DNA of 64,000 nt from Flaviflexus salsibiostraticola (GCF_003952265.1 NZ_CP034438.1:744001-808000), one strand, 5' to 3'. Shown: positions 17,269 to 27,484, counted from the first letter of the stretch. The notes: generated by a model not told the origin, from the sequence alone. Numbers and translations are program-made.

Positions 17269-18048
17269 TTCCTCGGTGTCGGACGCGGCCGCCATGTCCA
17301 CCGCACCGCCCCAGCGCCTGTGACGCTTCGCATACAGCGCGATCGCGTCCCACAGGTCCCTGCGGTCGACCTCGGGCCATGGCTTCTCCGTCACGACCAT
17401 CTCGGCGTACGCGGCCTGCCAGAGGAGGAAGTTCGAGAGCCTCTTCTCGCCGCCGGTGCGCCAGAAGAGATCGATGTCGCTCATCGGCTGATAGAGATAG
17501 GAGCTGAAGAGCTCCGCATCGATCTTCTCGGGCCTGATCCTGCCCGCCGCTGCATCGCGTGCCAGAGCCGCCGCCGCGTCGGCGATTTCAGCCCTTCCCC
17601 CGTAGTTGACACACATGTTGACGATGAGCCCGGTGTTGTCCTTCGTCAGCTCCTGCGCGACCTCGAGCTCCTTGATGACGGATCCCCACAGGCGGGGCCT
17701 GCGCCCCGCCCATCGCACGCGGACACCCCACTCGTGGAGCGTGTCGCGCTGGCGGTGGATGACATCACGGTTGAAGCCCATGAGGAAGCGGACCTCCGAG
17801 GGGCTGCGAGACCAGTTCTCTGTCGAGAACGCGTACGCCGACAGCTCCTTCACGCCGATCTCGATCGCGCCCGCGATGATGTCGAGCAGGACCGGCTCGC
17901 CCTTCTTGTGGCCCTCGGTCCGCGGCAGCCCCCGCGCGTTCGCCCAGCGACCATTGCCATCCATGACGATCGCGACGTGCCCGGGGACGAAATCGGAGGG
18001 GATCGGCGGCGGTGCTGCTCCGGGCAGGGGTTCAGGTCGTGTGGGCAT
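17266..18048 (-). CDS. uppS: Isoprenyl transferase (cis-prenyl diphosphate synthase)
   Basis: A 260-residue Z-prenyltransferase making the long-chain polyprenyl diphosphate that carries cell-wall precursors. Signatures: [20 protein letters not shown] with the catalytic Asp, [19 protein letters not shown], and [27 protein letters not shown]. The ATG is 7 bases after the recO stop; the longer open frame upstream overlaps recO and is not used. Chain length (C50 or C55) cannot be told. A Trp- and basic-rich C-terminus ends with [10 protein letters not shown]. Confidence 0.95.
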   Translation of the reverse strand: MPTRPEPLPGAAPPPIPSDFVPGHVAIVMDGNGRWANARGLPRTEGHKKGEPVLLDIIAGAIEIGVKELSAYAFSTENWSRSPSEVRFLMGFNRDVIHRQRDTLHEWGVRVRWAGRRPRLWGSVIKELEVAQELTKDNTGLIVNMCVNYGGRAEIADAAAALARDAAAGRIRPEKIDAELFSSYLYQPMSDIDLFWRTGGEKRLSNFLLWQAAYAEMVVTEKPWPEVDRRDLWDAIALYAKRHRRWGGAVDMAAASDTEE

Positions 18049-18055
18049 GGTGATC

Positions 18056-18778
18056 CTAGACGAGGGACAGGGACTTGATGCGGTGCTCGAGGTGCCACTG
18101 GGCGTGGGCCGCGGCAAGGGCCTTGGCCTGACTGCGGGTCGCGCCAGGCAGGTCGTCGGCACCATCCCACTCGCCCGCGATGAGGGAGCCGAGGAGCGTG
18201 ACCGACTCCCGGGACGGGGCCGCCGACCCCGGCGGCCGGCACCCCATACAGACGGAGCCCCCGGCGGGCACCGAGAACGCGTCGTGCGGTCCGGGCTGGC
18301 CACAGGACGCGCAGTCGCGGACCGACAGCTCGAAGCCCGCCAGAGCGAGCGACCTGAGGAGGAAGGCCGTGAGGAGAAGTTCGGGGCGATGCTCATTGTT
18401 CGCGAGGGCGCTGAGGGCTCCATGGAGGAGGAGATACTGCTGGACGTCGGGAATCCCCTCATCCCAGACGATCTTCTCGGCCGTTTCGAGCATGACAGCG
18501 CCCGCGACATAGCGGTCATAATCCCATGCGATCTCGGAACCGTATGCATGGACCGATTCGACCTGGGTGACGGTGTCGAGTGTCCTGCCCCGATAGAACT
18601 GGGCGTCGACGAGCGAGAACGGCTCGAGTCGCGCACCGAACCTCGACTTCGTCCGCCGTGCGCCCTTCGCCACGGCGCGCACCTTGCCATGCTGAACCGT
18701 GAGCAGGGTGATGATCCTGCTCGACTCCCCCATCTTGTGGGTGCGCAGGACGATCCCCTTGTCGCGGTACAGCTTCAC
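18056..18778 (-). CDS. recO: DNA repair protein RecO
   Basis: RecO anneals SSB-coated strands and helps load RecA. The 240-residue protein begins [21 protein letters not shown], the OB-fold of the family, and carries a zinc finger DCASCGQPG...CMGC near residues 165-190. It precedes uppS, a common actinobacterial arrangement. The GTG start is exactly 6 bases after TAGGAT with no Shine-Dalgarno, so the transcript is likely leaderless. Confidence 0.94.
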   Translation of the reverse strand: MKLYRDKGIVLRTHKMGESSRIITLLTVQHGKVRAVAKGARRTKSRFGARLEPFSLVDAQFYRGRTLDTVTQVESVHAYGSEIAWDYDRYVAGAVMLETAEKIVWDEGIPDVQQYLLLHGALSALANNEHRPELLLTAFLLRSLALAGFELSVRDCASCGQPGPHDAFSVPAGGSVCMGCRPPGSAAPSRESVTLLGSLIAGEWDGADDLPGATRSQAKALAAAHAQWHLEHRIKSLSLV

Positions 18779-18784
18779 AGCACC

Positions 18785-18790
18785 ATCCTA
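18785..18790 (-). promoter_or_regulatory. -10 element for leaderless recO-uppS transcript
   Basis: TAGGAT, then GGTGCT, then the GTG start of recO. Confidence 0.55.
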
Positions 18791-18886
18791 TCCGTGCGCT
18801 GAGCCAGACGACGAGGGCCCGCTCCCCGAGTGACACGAACCCCGCGCACCCGGGTAGTCGAGAACTGCTGACCGTCGGAATACTCT

Positions 18887-18928
18887 CCCGGCCGGAGCGA
18901 ACCTGTGGTGGGATCCTCTCCGGCCGGG
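18887..18928 (-). terminator. Inverted repeat downstream of leuA
   Basis: Eleven-base arms (CCCGGCCGGAG and its complement) enclose a 20-base loop, 14 bases after the leuA stop. Each arm is itself partly palindromic. Likely transcription terminator. Confidence 0.55.
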
Positions 18929-18942
18929 TCAGTGAGCGGAGC

Positions 18943-20685
18943 TCAGCGCCTGGTCCGGTTGAGCGCGGAGATGATCGCCTTGAAGGAGGCGTTGATCGTG
19001 GACGGGTCGATGCCGACACCCCAGAGGATCTTGTCGTCGATGTCGGCCTCGATATAGGCGGCAGCGGTCGCGTCCCCGCCCTCGGAGAGGGCATGTTCGG
19101 CGTAGTCGAGGATGTGGACCCGGTGGCCCAGCTGTTCGATCGCGGCGACAAATGCATCGATGGGTCCGTTGCCGGAGGAGGAGATGACCCGGTCCACGCC
19201 GCCGACCGCGATGGTGACGGTCAGCTCGGACCGCTCCCCCTCGCCGGAGGACAGGGACATGCTCCGCAGAGTGTAGTGGCCCCACGGCTCGAGTCCTGCG
19301 ACCTCGGAGGCGGGCAGGTACTCATCGGCGAAGATGTGCCACAGCTCGTCTGCGGTGACCTCGCCACCGCTCTCGTCCGTGTGGTCCTTGACGATCTGCG
19401 ACAGCTCGATCTGGAGGCGGCGCGGCAGGTCGAGGTTCTTCGTCGTCGACAGGAGGTAGGCGACGCCGCCCTTGCCGGACTGGGAGTTGACGCGGACAAC
19501 AGCCTCGTACGAGCGGCCGAGGTCGGCAGGGTCGATCGGCAGGTACGGCAGGTCCCAGGTGACGTCGCCGGTCTCGGCGATCTTCCTCCGACGCGCCTCG
19601 AATCCCTTCTTGATGGCGTCCTGATGGGAGCCGGAGAAGGAGGTGTAGACGAGGTCACCGACGTATGGCATTCGTGCCGGGACCTCCATCCGCGTGCAGT
19701 ATTCGACGACCGAGCGGACCTCATCGATGTTGGAGAAGTCGATCTGCGGGTCGATGCCCTGCGTGTACAGGTTGAGGCCGACGGTGACGAGGTCGACGTT
19801 GCCGGTGCGCTCCCCCTGCCCGAACAGGCAGCCCTCGATCCGGTCGGCGCCGGCGAGCATGGCGAGCTCGGTCGTCGCGACGCCCGTGCCGCGGTCATTG
19901 TGGTTGTGGGCGGACAGGACGATGAACTCGCGGCGGGACAGATTCCTGCTCATCCACTCGATCTGGTCGGCGTAGATGTTCGGCGTGCATCGTTCGACCG
20001 TCGACGGCAGGTTGAGGATGATCTCGCGGTCCGCTGCGGGCTGCCACACGTCCATGACCGCCTCGCACACCTCGAGGGCGAAGTCGAGCTCGGTGTCGAC
20101 GAAGATCTCCGGCGAGTACTGGTAGCCGACGATCATGTCATCGCCGAGGGTCTTCTCCATGTAGTCGATGACGTCCTGCGTGCCGCGGATCGCGAGATTC
20201 TTCGTCGCCTCCCGATCGTTGCCGAACACGACATTGCGGAAGACTGGAGCCGTCGCGTTGTACATGTGGACGGTGGCGCGAGGGAATCCCTCGAGGGCAT
20301 CGATTGTGCGCTGGATGAGATCCGTTCGCGCCTGGGTGAGCACCGAGACGGTCACGTCGTCGGGCACCGCGTCTTCATCGGCGAGGGAGCGGACGAAGTC
20401 CCAATCCGTCTTGGAGGCGGCGGGGAAGCCGATCTCGATCTCCTTGTAGCCCATCGAGACGAGCAGATCGAACATCGCGCGCTTGCGGGCGGGATCCATC
20501 GGTTCGATGAGGGCCTGATTGCCGTCGCGCAGATCGGTCGAGAGCCAACGAGGCGCCTTCTCAAGCCGCCGGTCGGGCCACTGCCGATCGGTCAGCGATA
20601 CGGGATTCGTCTCAAGGAACGGCCGGTACTTCTCGACCGGCATGGGAGAGGGCTGCTGATTGTTCTGGGGTCCTGAAGTCTTCAC
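18943..20685 (-). CDS. leuA: 2-isopropylmalate synthase
   Basis: A 580-residue enzyme condensing acetyl-CoA with 2-ketoisovalerate, the committed step of leucine synthesis. The catalytic TIM barrel has LRDGNQALIEPMDPARK, the HxH metal site in VLSAHNHNDRGTG, and the C-terminal LeuA dimer (regulatory) domain near residues 430-570 that binds leucine. This is the long type typical of actinobacteria. The GTG start has AGGAAAA just upstream. A leader peptide with three consecutive Leu codons and a stable hairpin lie upstream, implying attenuation by leucyl-tRNA in addition to feedback inhibition. Confidence 0.97.
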   Translation of the reverse strand: MKTSGPQNNQQPSPMPVEKYRPFLETNPVSLTDRQWPDRRLEKAPRWLSTDLRDGNQALIEPMDPARKRAMFDLLVSMGYKEIEIGFPAASKTDWDFVRSLADEDAVPDDVTVSVLTQARTDLIQRTIDALEGFPRATVHMYNATAPVFRNVVFGNDREATKNLAIRGTQDVIDYMEKTLGDDMIVGYQYSPEIFVDTELDFALEVCEAVMDVWQPAADREIILNLPSTVERCTPNIYADQIEWMSRNLSRREFIVLSAHNHNDRGTGVATTELAMLAGADRIEGCLFGQGERTGNVDLVTVGLNLYTQGIDPQIDFSNIDEVRSVVEYCTRMEVPARMPYVGDLVYTSFSGSHQDAIKKGFEARRRKIAETGDVTWDLPYLPIDPADLGRSYEAVVRVNSQSGKGGVAYLLSTTKNLDLPRRLQIELSQIVKDHTDESGGEVTADELWHIFADEYLPASEVAGLEPWGHYTLRSMSLSSGEGERSELTVTIAVGGVDRVISSSGNGPIDAFVAAIEQLGHRVHILDYAEHALSEGGDATAAAYIEADIDDKILWGVGIDPSTINASFKAIISALNRTRR

Positions 20686-20729
20686 TTTTCCTGCTTCGCT
20701 CTGTTACGGGGGACCAGCGCGCCGTGACT

Positions 20730-20767
20730 CCGCGGTGAGGGGCCGGTCGGATCAGGCCTCGCCGCGG
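20730..20767 (-). promoter_or_regulatory. leuA leader hairpin (putative attenuator)
   Basis: CCGCGGCGAGG (20767-20757) can pair with CCTCACCGCGG (20740-20730) over 11 positions with one mismatch, enclosing the leader peptide stop codon. A ribosome stalled on the Leu codons would cover or free the 5' arm. I could not identify a clear second hairpin with a U-run, so whether control acts on termination or on leuA translation is open. Confidence 0.5.
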
Positions 20768-20790
20768 CGACTAAGCAGGAGGGTGCGCAT
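20752..20790 (-). CDS. leuL: leuA leader peptide
   Basis: A 12-residue open frame, MRTLLLSRRGEA, starts at ATG 20790 and stops at TGA 20754-20752, 67 bases before leuA. Codons 4-6 are CTC CTG CTT, three consecutive Leu codons of three different types, the hallmark of leucine attenuators. The ATG is exactly 6 bases after a TACACT -10 element, so the peptide is at the extreme 5' end of the transcript and would be translated without a Shine-Dalgarno. Confidence 0.75.
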   Translation of the reverse strand: MRTLLLSRRGEA

Positions 20791-20796
20791 GCACAC

Positions 20797-20802
20797 AGTG
20801 TA
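20797..20802 (-). promoter_or_regulatory. -10 element of the leuL-leuA transcript
   Basis: TACACT followed by GTGTGC and the ATG of the leader peptide. A 13-base block around it (TCGTACACTGTGT) is repeated at hisC (13380-13392). Confidence 0.6.
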
Positions 20803-20917
20803 CGACGCATCAATGGATATGGAACAACCCGCGCGGCTCGTGTCTCGCATGACGGGCACCTGGCGGAGTGCACGCCTGGGCCGCGCACCCATCGCACCTC
20901 GCCCTCGAGTTCCTCTC

Positions 20918-21622
20918 TCAGCCTGCGTCGTCGTACTGCGCCGGATCGTCGAGCCGGTACAGATCATCGGCCGTGACGAGCCTCGTGGCCACCGCATGCT
21001 CGACAAGGCGCGCACGCCTGTTGACCGCGAGCCTGCCCGGACCACCGTGGAGCCCCCTGATCCCGTGGCGGGTGAGACGCTCACAGATGTGGTCGAGTTT
21101 ACGGTTGAAGCGCGTGATCGGCCATCCGAGCCTATCGGCGGCCTGCTGGGAGGACGGGATCGAGGACGTCGTCCCCCTGCCCGTGAGCACGGGCTCGGCA
21201 AGCGCGAGGATGAGGAGGAGCTGGGAGGGCGTGAGTTCGACCGGGCCGATCGTCGTCTCCCCCGAATCCTCCAGGTGTGACGAGTGCGCCGGCAGGTAGG
21301 GCGGATCATCATTGAAGATCGTCATCTCATACGTCGTCGGCCCTGCCGTGAACAGAAGGAGGGTTTGGGCGTAGACGATCGGCAGCTTCGCGCCGGGGGC
21401 GAGAATGGCCTGGGTTGCCCCGTCCGTATCTGCCAGCGTTGCCGTCAGCCGCGACCCGACGTTCTCGATCCAGCACAGGCCGTCGACGAAGCTGATCGTG
21501 AGGAACCGGCGGTGCAGGTATGGGTTGTCCTCGAGCTCGAGCGGGCCCTCCCGCCCGATGAGGAACGGTTCGTCGGGGTCGAGCGTGTACCACTCACCGA
21601 CGAATTCGATCGAAACTGTCAT
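20918..21622 (-). CDS. FHA-like protein with C-terminal winged-helix-like domain
   Basis: A 234-residue protein. Residues 1-100 resemble an FHA phosphothreonine-binding fold: EPFLIGREGPLELEDNPYLH places a GRE and a later conserved His, followed by VDGLCWIENVGSRLTATL. Residues 125-215 (VELTPSQLLLILALAEPVLT, then SSQQAADRLGWPITRFNRKL) look like a DNA-binding winged helix. It lies 33 bases downstream of a PP2C phosphatase gene, with a small hairpin between, and has its own TACACT 6 bases before the ATG. It probably reads out Ser/Thr phosphorylation; no kinase gene is in the window. Confidence 0.65.
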   Translation of the reverse strand: MTVSIEFVGEWYTLDPDEPFLIGREGPLELEDNPYLHRRFLTISFVDGLCWIENVGSRLTATLADTDGATQAILAPGAKLPIVYAQTLLLFTAGPTTYEMTIFNDDPPYLPAHSSHLEDSGETTIGPVELTPSQLLLILALAEPVLTGRGTTSSIPSSQQAADRLGWPITRFNRKLDHICERLTRHGIRGLHGGPGRLAVNRRARLVEHAVATRLVTADDLYRLDDPAQYDDAG

Positions 21623-21628
21623 GGCTCG

Positions 21629-21634
21629 AGTGTA
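21629..21634 (-). promoter_or_regulatory. -10 element for the leaderless FHA-protein gene
   Basis: TACACT, then CGAGCC, then the ATG at 21622; no Shine-Dalgarno. Confidence 0.55.
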
Positions 21635-21649
21635 GGGGAAAATACCCCT
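21634..21649 (-). terminator. Small hairpin between PP2C and FHA genes
   Basis: AGGGG and CCCCT separated by 6 bases, 6 bases past the PP2C stop. It may partly terminate the upstream operon before the separate FHA promoter. Confidence 0.35.
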
Positions 21650-21655
21650 CCAGAA

Positions 21656-22375
21656 TCAGGCGGACGCCCGGGCGAGGACGACGGTCGCGTTGTCACCGCC
21701 GCCCGCCTCGAGCGCCGCCTCGACGAGTGCCTGGGCGATGTGGTCGAGGCCTCCGCCCCGGCCCAGAATCTCGGCGATCTCCCACTCGGACAGCTCATCG
21801 GTGACCCCATCCGAGCATGCGAGGAGGATCTGCCCGCCGGCCGCCACGTGACGGAAGGCGGGATCGGCACAGACATCCGCCCCGACGGCACGGGTGACGA
21901 TGCTGCGCCGAGGATCGTACCGGGCCTCCTCGCGGCCGAGCATGCCGGTATCGATCAACTCCTGGACGAGGGAATGATCGGTGGTGAGCGCCTCGAGCTC
22001 CCCATCCGCATAGGAGTACATGCGTGAGTCACCGACGTGGAAGACGAGCCAGGAGTGGGTGGCGGTTGCGCGGGCGAGGACGGCCCCGACGACCGTCGTT
22101 CCCGACCGGGGGCCGATGGCGCGGGCGGCGCGGGCGATCGCCCGCTTGATCTCGGCTCGGGCCTGGGCCGTGCTGCCGTCCAGCTCCATGGCGGTCAGCT
22201 CCTCGATCATCCGCTCGGCGGCCATGTCACCGTCCTCAAGCCCGCCCATCCCGTCGGCCACTGCGATGATCGGAGGTACCGCGAGCAGCCGGTCCTCCTG
22301 GCGCTGGCGAACATGCCCGATCGCCGTCGCGCTCCCGATCTCGATGTCCGCTCCGCGTCGGAGCCCCCCGCCCAT
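21656..22375 (-). CDS. PP2C-family Ser/Thr protein phosphatase
   Basis: A 239-residue metal-dependent phosphatase. Motifs in order: IGHVRQRQEDRLLA (Arg and metal region), IIAVADGMGGLEDGDMA with the DGMGG metal ligands, GTTVVGAVLA, FHVGDSRMYSY, LACSDGVTDEL and GGGDNATVVL. The ATG at 22375 overlaps the TGA of the esterase gene; the longer open frame beyond is rejected. It would reverse Ser/Thr kinase action and pairs with the FHA protein downstream. Confidence 0.9.
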   Translation of the reverse strand: MGGGLRRGADIEIGSATAIGHVRQRQEDRLLAVPPIIAVADGMGGLEDGDMAAERMIEELTAMELDGSTAQARAEIKRAIARAARAIGPRSGTTVVGAVLARATATHSWLVFHVGDSRMYSYADGELEALTTDHSLVQELIDTGMLGREEARYDPRRSIVTRAVGADVCADPAFRHVAAGGQILLACSDGVTDELSEWEIAEILGRGGGLDHIAQALVEAALEAGGGDNATVVLARASA

Positions 22376-23877
22376 CACAGCGCCGTCAGCAGCGAGGGGT
22401 AGACGTTCCAGTAGGCCAGGCCTGCCAGCAGCGTCGCCAGTCCGAGGATCGAGGAGACGATCGTGAAGTGGGGGAAACCCGTCAGGGGCCGTGCCCGCAG
22501 CCACGCGAAGACCAGGCGGACAACCATTCCCACGGCGATGATGGCGAGGATCTGGCAGGCGAGCCATCCGCCGCGGACGACGAGCACATCGGTCTCATAC
22601 GAGAGCGCGAGGTCGGCGACGGTGAGCAGATACCAGATGAAGGCGGCCCAGGCGATGACGACGGCGACGCCGGCCTGTATAAGGGGACGTGCCGTGCCCT
22701 TGAGGTCGAGGAGCGGCTTCTTCTTGACACGGATCCGCCCGATGAGGCCCGCGACGAAGCCGACCACGGTGAGGGCGAGCCCGACGATGAGGATGATGAT
22801 GGGGGTGGCACCCGAGGCGTACCAGCGTGGTGTACCCGGCTCTTCGGCGGTGAAGTGCTGGACGGGCTGGGCCCCGGCGATCTGAGGGTCCGCCGAGGCA
22901 GTGGCGGGCAGGCCGAGGATCCAGCGGGAGAGATCCTCACCCGCGTTCGCCGACAGGGACAGCGAGCCGCGCTCCAGCACGCGAAGCCCATGATCGGCAC
23001 CCTCGTAGTAGCGCAGCGTGTAATCCGTGTTGCCGTTCGTCGCGATGTCATCGATGATCTGCTGGGCGCCCTGGATGACCGGCATCGACAGGTCGCCCGT
23101 CCCGTAGAGGATGAGGACCGGCTGGGTGATCTGCTCCTGGTAGGGGCCGACATCGAAGTCGATGTAGTCGAAGCCGCCGGGAAGCTCGCCGCCGATGAGG
23201 CGCGGGATCGCCTGCAGCAGCTGCTCCGGCACACCCATCCGCCGCAGATACGTGTCCGCCGCGAGCGCCCCCTGCTGGCGGATGGGAAGGACCGGGGAGG
23301 AGACGAGGACAACGAAGGCGACCTCGGGTTCCGCCGCGGCCACCATGGGGGCGATGAAGGCCCCCTCCGATTCGCCATAGACGCCCACACGCGACGGGTC
23401 GACGCCCTCGAACTCCCGCAGCCAGGCCCACTGCTCTCGGTAGGCGGAGGCGAGCTGGCCGTAATCGCGCTCCGTCGTCGAATAGGAGTCCAGCGGCTTG
23501 TCCCCAACGAGGGTGACGACTCCCGCGCTGGCGAGGGCGGTTGCATGCTGCGTGAAGGCCGTGTGGCGGTAGGTTCCTGTGCCGTGCATGAAGATGACGG
23601 CTGGGCTGAGGCCCCGCTTGTCGACTGGTCGTCGCACGGTCACCTCGAGGTCCCCCGCCTCGGTCTCCACCGTATGGATCTCGCTGTCGACCTCATAGGT
23701 GCGGGGCGGATCAGTTGTGACGGAGGACCCGATCGCCGTGTCAGACGTCTCGGGGACGATCTGGTTGAGGTAGGGATCGGGCGACCAGCCGGGGCCCGCG
23801 ACTGTGCCCCACATACCGAGGATGAGGACGACGACGATCGTCGTCACCACCCTCGGATGGCGCACGTCGCGGGACAC
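22375..23877 (-). CDS. Alpha/beta hydrolase with C-terminal membrane domain
   Basis: A 500-residue fusion. After one N-terminal membrane segment (VVTTIVVVLILGMWGTVAG) an extracytoplasmic alpha/beta hydrolase domain shows an oxyanion FMHGTGTYRH, the nucleophile elbow VGVYGESEGA, an acid in GTGDLSMP and the His in YEGADHGLRV. The last 130 residues hold about four membrane helices. The GTG start at 23877 shares its G with the era TAG. Acyl esters in the envelope are plausible substrates, but nothing specific can be read. This domain combination is unusual among esterases I know. Confidence 0.8.
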   Translation of the reverse strand: MSRDVRHPRVVTTIVVVLILGMWGTVAGPGWSPDPYLNQIVPETSDTAIGSSVTTDPPRTYEVDSEIHTVETEAGDLEVTVRRPVDKRGLSPAVIFMHGTGTYRHTAFTQHATALASAGVVTLVGDKPLDSYSTTERDYGQLASAYREQWAWLREFEGVDPSRVGVYGESEGAFIAPMVAAAEPEVAFVVLVSSPVLPIRQQGALAADTYLRRMGVPEQLLQAIPRLIGGELPGGFDYIDFDVGPYQEQITQPVLILYGTGDLSMPVIQGAQQIIDDIATNGNTDYTLRYYEGADHGLRVLERGSLSLSANAGEDLSRWILGLPATASADPQIAGAQPVQHFTAEEPGTPRWYASGATPIIILIVGLALTVVGFVAGLIGRIRVKKKPLLDLKGTARPLIQAGVAVVIAWAAFIWYLLTVADLALSYETDVLVVRGGWLACQILAIIAVGMVVRLVFAWLRARPLTGFPHFTIVSSILGLATLLAGLAYWNVYPSLLTAL

Positions 23878-24776
23878 TAGAAGCCCAGTCGGCGCAGCAG
23901 CTTGGGGTCGCGCTGCCACTCTTTGGCGACTCGCACATGGATGTCGAGGTAGACCCGGCAGGCGAGGAGCTTCTCGATCTCCTCGCGGGCCGCCTTCCCG
24001 ACCTCCTTGAGGCGGGCGCCCTTCGCTCCGATGACGATGCCCTTCTGGGAATCGCGCTCAACGTAGAGGTCGGCGTGGATGTCGATGAGCGGGGGCCGCT
24101 TGTCGCCCTTGCGCTGGGGACGCTCGTTCATCTCCTCCACGAGCACCGCGATCGAGTGCGGCAGCTCATCGCGCACGCCCTCGAGCGCCGCTTCTCGAAT
24201 GAGCTCGGCGACGACGATCCGCTCGGGCTCGTCGATCGTCTCCCCCTCCGGGTAGAGAATGGGAGACTCCTCCATGAGGGAGACGAGGACGTCTGCCAGG
24301 TGCTGGACATTGTCGCCGGTCGCGGCGGAGACCGGAATGATCTCCGTGAAGGCGGCGAACTGTGCGACCTCGACGAGATGCTCGGCCAGCTGCTCCCTCG
24401 TCACGAGGTCGGACTTCGTGACGATGGCGATGACGGGAGTCCGCGAGTTCTTGATCTCCTCGAGGAGGTAGGCGTCGCCCGGTCCGAGCGTCTCGTTCGC
24501 CGGCAGGCAGAGTGCGACGAGATCGACGTCGCCGAGCGTCTGCCGGACGAGGTCGTTGAGCCGCTCCCCGAGAAGGGTGCGCGGCCTGTGCATGCCCGGC
24601 GTATCAACAAGGATGACCTGGCCGCCCTCGCGATTGACGATGCCGCGGATGACGCGTCGCGTCGTCTGCGGCCGCGCGGACGTGATGGCGACCTTTTCCC
24701 CCACGAGCGCGTTCGTGAGGGTGGACTTACCCGCGTTGGGTCGGCCCACCAGGCTGACGAATCCGGCTCGTGTCAT
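23877..24776 (-). CDS. era: GTPase Era
   Basis: A 299-residue Ras-like GTPase that binds the 3' end of 16S rRNA during 30S maturation. G1 is GRPNAGKST, G2 lies at RPQTTRR, G3 is VDTPG, G4 is TKSD, and G5 is VSAATG; the C-terminal KH domain has KGIVIGAKGARLKEVGKAAR. GGAGG precedes the ATG at 24776. It sits downstream of ybeY and corC, the common ybeY-corC-era order of rRNA-maturation operons. Confidence 0.97.
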   Translation of the reverse strand: MTRAGFVSLVGRPNAGKSTLTNALVGEKVAITSARPQTTRRVIRGIVNREGGQVILVDTPGMHRPRTLLGERLNDLVRQTLGDVDLVALCLPANETLGPGDAYLLEEIKNSRTPVIAIVTKSDLVTREQLAEHLVEVAQFAAFTEIIPVSAATGDNVQHLADVLVSLMEESPILYPEGETIDEPERIVVAELIREAALEGVRDELPHSIAVLVEEMNERPQRKGDKRPPLIDIHADLYVERDSQKGIVIGAKGARLKEVGKAAREEIEKLLACRVYLDIHVRVAKEWQRDPKLLRRLGF

Positions 24777-24789
24777 TGATCCTCCAAAG

Positions 24790-26022
24790 TTACTGCTGCA
24801 GGCTCGCGATGAGTGTCGCGAGTCGCTTGCGGCGCCCCTCGAAGCGTTCGGCGACGAGGTGCAGTCCCAGGATATCCGTCTCGGAGCCGAGGATCGGTAT
24901 CTGGCCCAGCCCCTTGGCGAGCAGACCTCCGGCAGTGTCGACATCCTCGTCGTCGATGGCGAGCCCGAAGAGGTCTCCGAGCTCGTCGATCGGAAGGCGG
25001 GCCGGGACCCGGTAGACGCCATCCTCGAGCCTCTCGACCTCAGGCGCCGCCTGGTCATGCTCGTCGACCATCTCCCCCACGAGCTCCTCGAGGAGGTCCT
25101 CGATGGTGACGAGTCCGGCGATTCCGCCGTACTCGTCGACGACGAGCGCCATGTGGAAGTACTTGGCCTGCATGTCATGAAGCACGTCGTCGACCGGCTT
25201 CATCTCCGGGATGAAGACGGCCTCACGCATGACGTCCTTCGCCGTGATGTCGTCCGTGTCGAGCCTGCGGTGCGTGCGGCGGACGATGTCCTTCGAGTAG
25301 AGGACACCGGCGACGTCATCGACGGTGTCACCGATGACGGGGATGCGGGAGTATCCGGAGCGGACGAATAGGCTCTGAGCGGAGTCGAGGTCCGTGTCCA
25401 TGTGGACCGTCACCATGTCGGTCCGCGGCACCATGACCTCGCGCACCATCGTGTCGCGCATATCGAACACCGACTGGAGGAGGATCCGCTCCTCGTCCTC
25501 GAGCTCGTTCGACTCCGACATCCGTTCGACCATGACCGCGAGATCATCATCGCCATCCTCGTCATCGTCCCTCTTGACGAAGGGCGAGAAGATCGTCGTC
25601 AGCCACGACAGCGGCCGGGCAACGGCACGCAGCGTGGTGACCGGGTGGCGGTAGCCGATCCGGCGCGGCGAGAGGAACCCGAGGAGGATCGAGAGGACAA
25701 GGGCCGCCCCGAGCGTGACGAGGACGACCTGCCACCAGGCGCCCAGGACATCGGCGAGCAGCAGTGCGACGCCGGCACCGGCCATCATGTCCGCCACCGT
25801 CCGCAGGGTCGCCAGTCCCGCGCGGGCGGCGGTCTTCGACGCGACGATCGACGCGATCCTGTGGGCGCCCTTCTTCCCGCTGCCGACCGCCTCGGCCGCC
25901 TCCGTCCGGGTGATCCTCAGAAGCGCCGAATCGGCCATGACCGTGACGGCCGAGAGGAGGACGAGAAGGGTGATGGTGAGGATGACCGGGAGCTCCGGGA
26001 CCTCATCGATCATCGGGGTCAT
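24790..26022 (-). CDS. HlyC/CorC (CNNM) family transporter
   Basis: A 410-residue membrane protein: an N-terminal DUF21/CNNM domain with about three to four helices (residues 10-130), two CBS domains (residues 195-320, with [19 protein letters not shown] and [20 protein letters not shown]) and a C-terminal CorC_HlyC domain ([17 protein letters not shown]...). CNNM proteins mediate Mg2+ efflux or exchange. The ATG overlaps the ybeY TGA (ATGA). Confidence 0.9.
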   Translation of the reverse strand: MTPMIDEVPELPVILTITLLVLLSAVTVMADSALLRITRTEAAEAVGSGKKGAHRIASIVASKTAARAGLATLRTVADMMAGAGVALLLADVLGAWWQVVLVTLGAALVLSILLGFLSPRRIGYRHPVTTLRAVARPLSWLTTIFSPFVKRDDDEDGDDDLAVMVERMSESNELEDEERILLQSVFDMRDTMVREVMVPRTDMVTVHMDTDLDSAQSLFVRSGYSRIPVIGDTVDDVAGVLYSKDIVRRTHRRLDTDDITAKDVMREAVFIPEMKPVDDVLHDMQAKYFHMALVVDEYGGIAGLVTIEDLLEELVGEMVDEHDQAAPEVERLEDGVYRVPARLPIDELGDLFGLAIDDEDVDTAGGLLAKGLGQIPILGSETDILGLHLVAERFEGRRKRLATLIASLQQ

Positions 26023-26473
26023 GAGCGCGTTGCGAGGAATCCGAGCAGCAGCCTGCGCTGGAGCCCGAACATCTCACTCTCCTCCTCCGGTGTCGCGTGA
26101 TCGTAGCCGAGGACGTGAAGGATGCCGTGGGTGACGAGGAGGAGGATCTCCTCGATCGTCGCATGGCCGGCGGTTCGCGCCTGCTGTGCGGCGACGGTGG
26201 GGCAGACGACAACATCGCCGAGCAGCCCTTCGACGGGCTCCTGACCGGGCGGCGGGGGCCGCACCTCGTCCATGGGGAAGGACAGAACGTCCGTCGGCCC
26301 CTCTTCATCCATCCACTTGACGTGGAGGTCGGACATGACCGCCTCGGTCACGAGCGTGACCGACAGGTCGGAGCCGGGGTGGATCCTCATCTCGCCCAGG
26401 ACGTACGTCGCGAGCTCAACGATCTCCTCCCCGTCGATCGCAGGCTCGAAGCCTGACTCATCCGCGTATTCGA

Positions 26474-26477
<4 letters not shown>
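26019..26477 (-). CDS. ybeY: rRNA maturation factor (endoribonuclease) YbeY
   Basis: A 152-residue zinc metalloprotein needed for 16S 3'-end processing. The metal motif is THGILHVLGYDHATPEE, and SFPMDEVRP is the family's conserved middle segment. The start is a TTG at 26477: AGGAGG lies 5 bases before it and the codon overlaps the phoH stop (TTGA), whereas extension to 26522 would lie within phoH. A weak TTG start with a perfect Shine-Dalgarno suggests coupling to phoH translation. Confidence 0.93.
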
Positions 26478-27457
<980 letters not shown>

Positions 27458-27484
27458 GTTCTGCCTTCCTTGTTGTGCGCCAGT

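Noticed and set aside
17266..18690. A 474-codon frame that would make uppS much longer at its N-terminus
   Set aside because: The extra part is recO read out of frame; UppS homology begins at [10 protein letters not shown] after the recO stop.
20686..20917. A T-box riboswitch upstream of leuA
   Set aside because: No T-box or specifier stem-loop was seen; the short leader peptide with Leu codons explains the region better.
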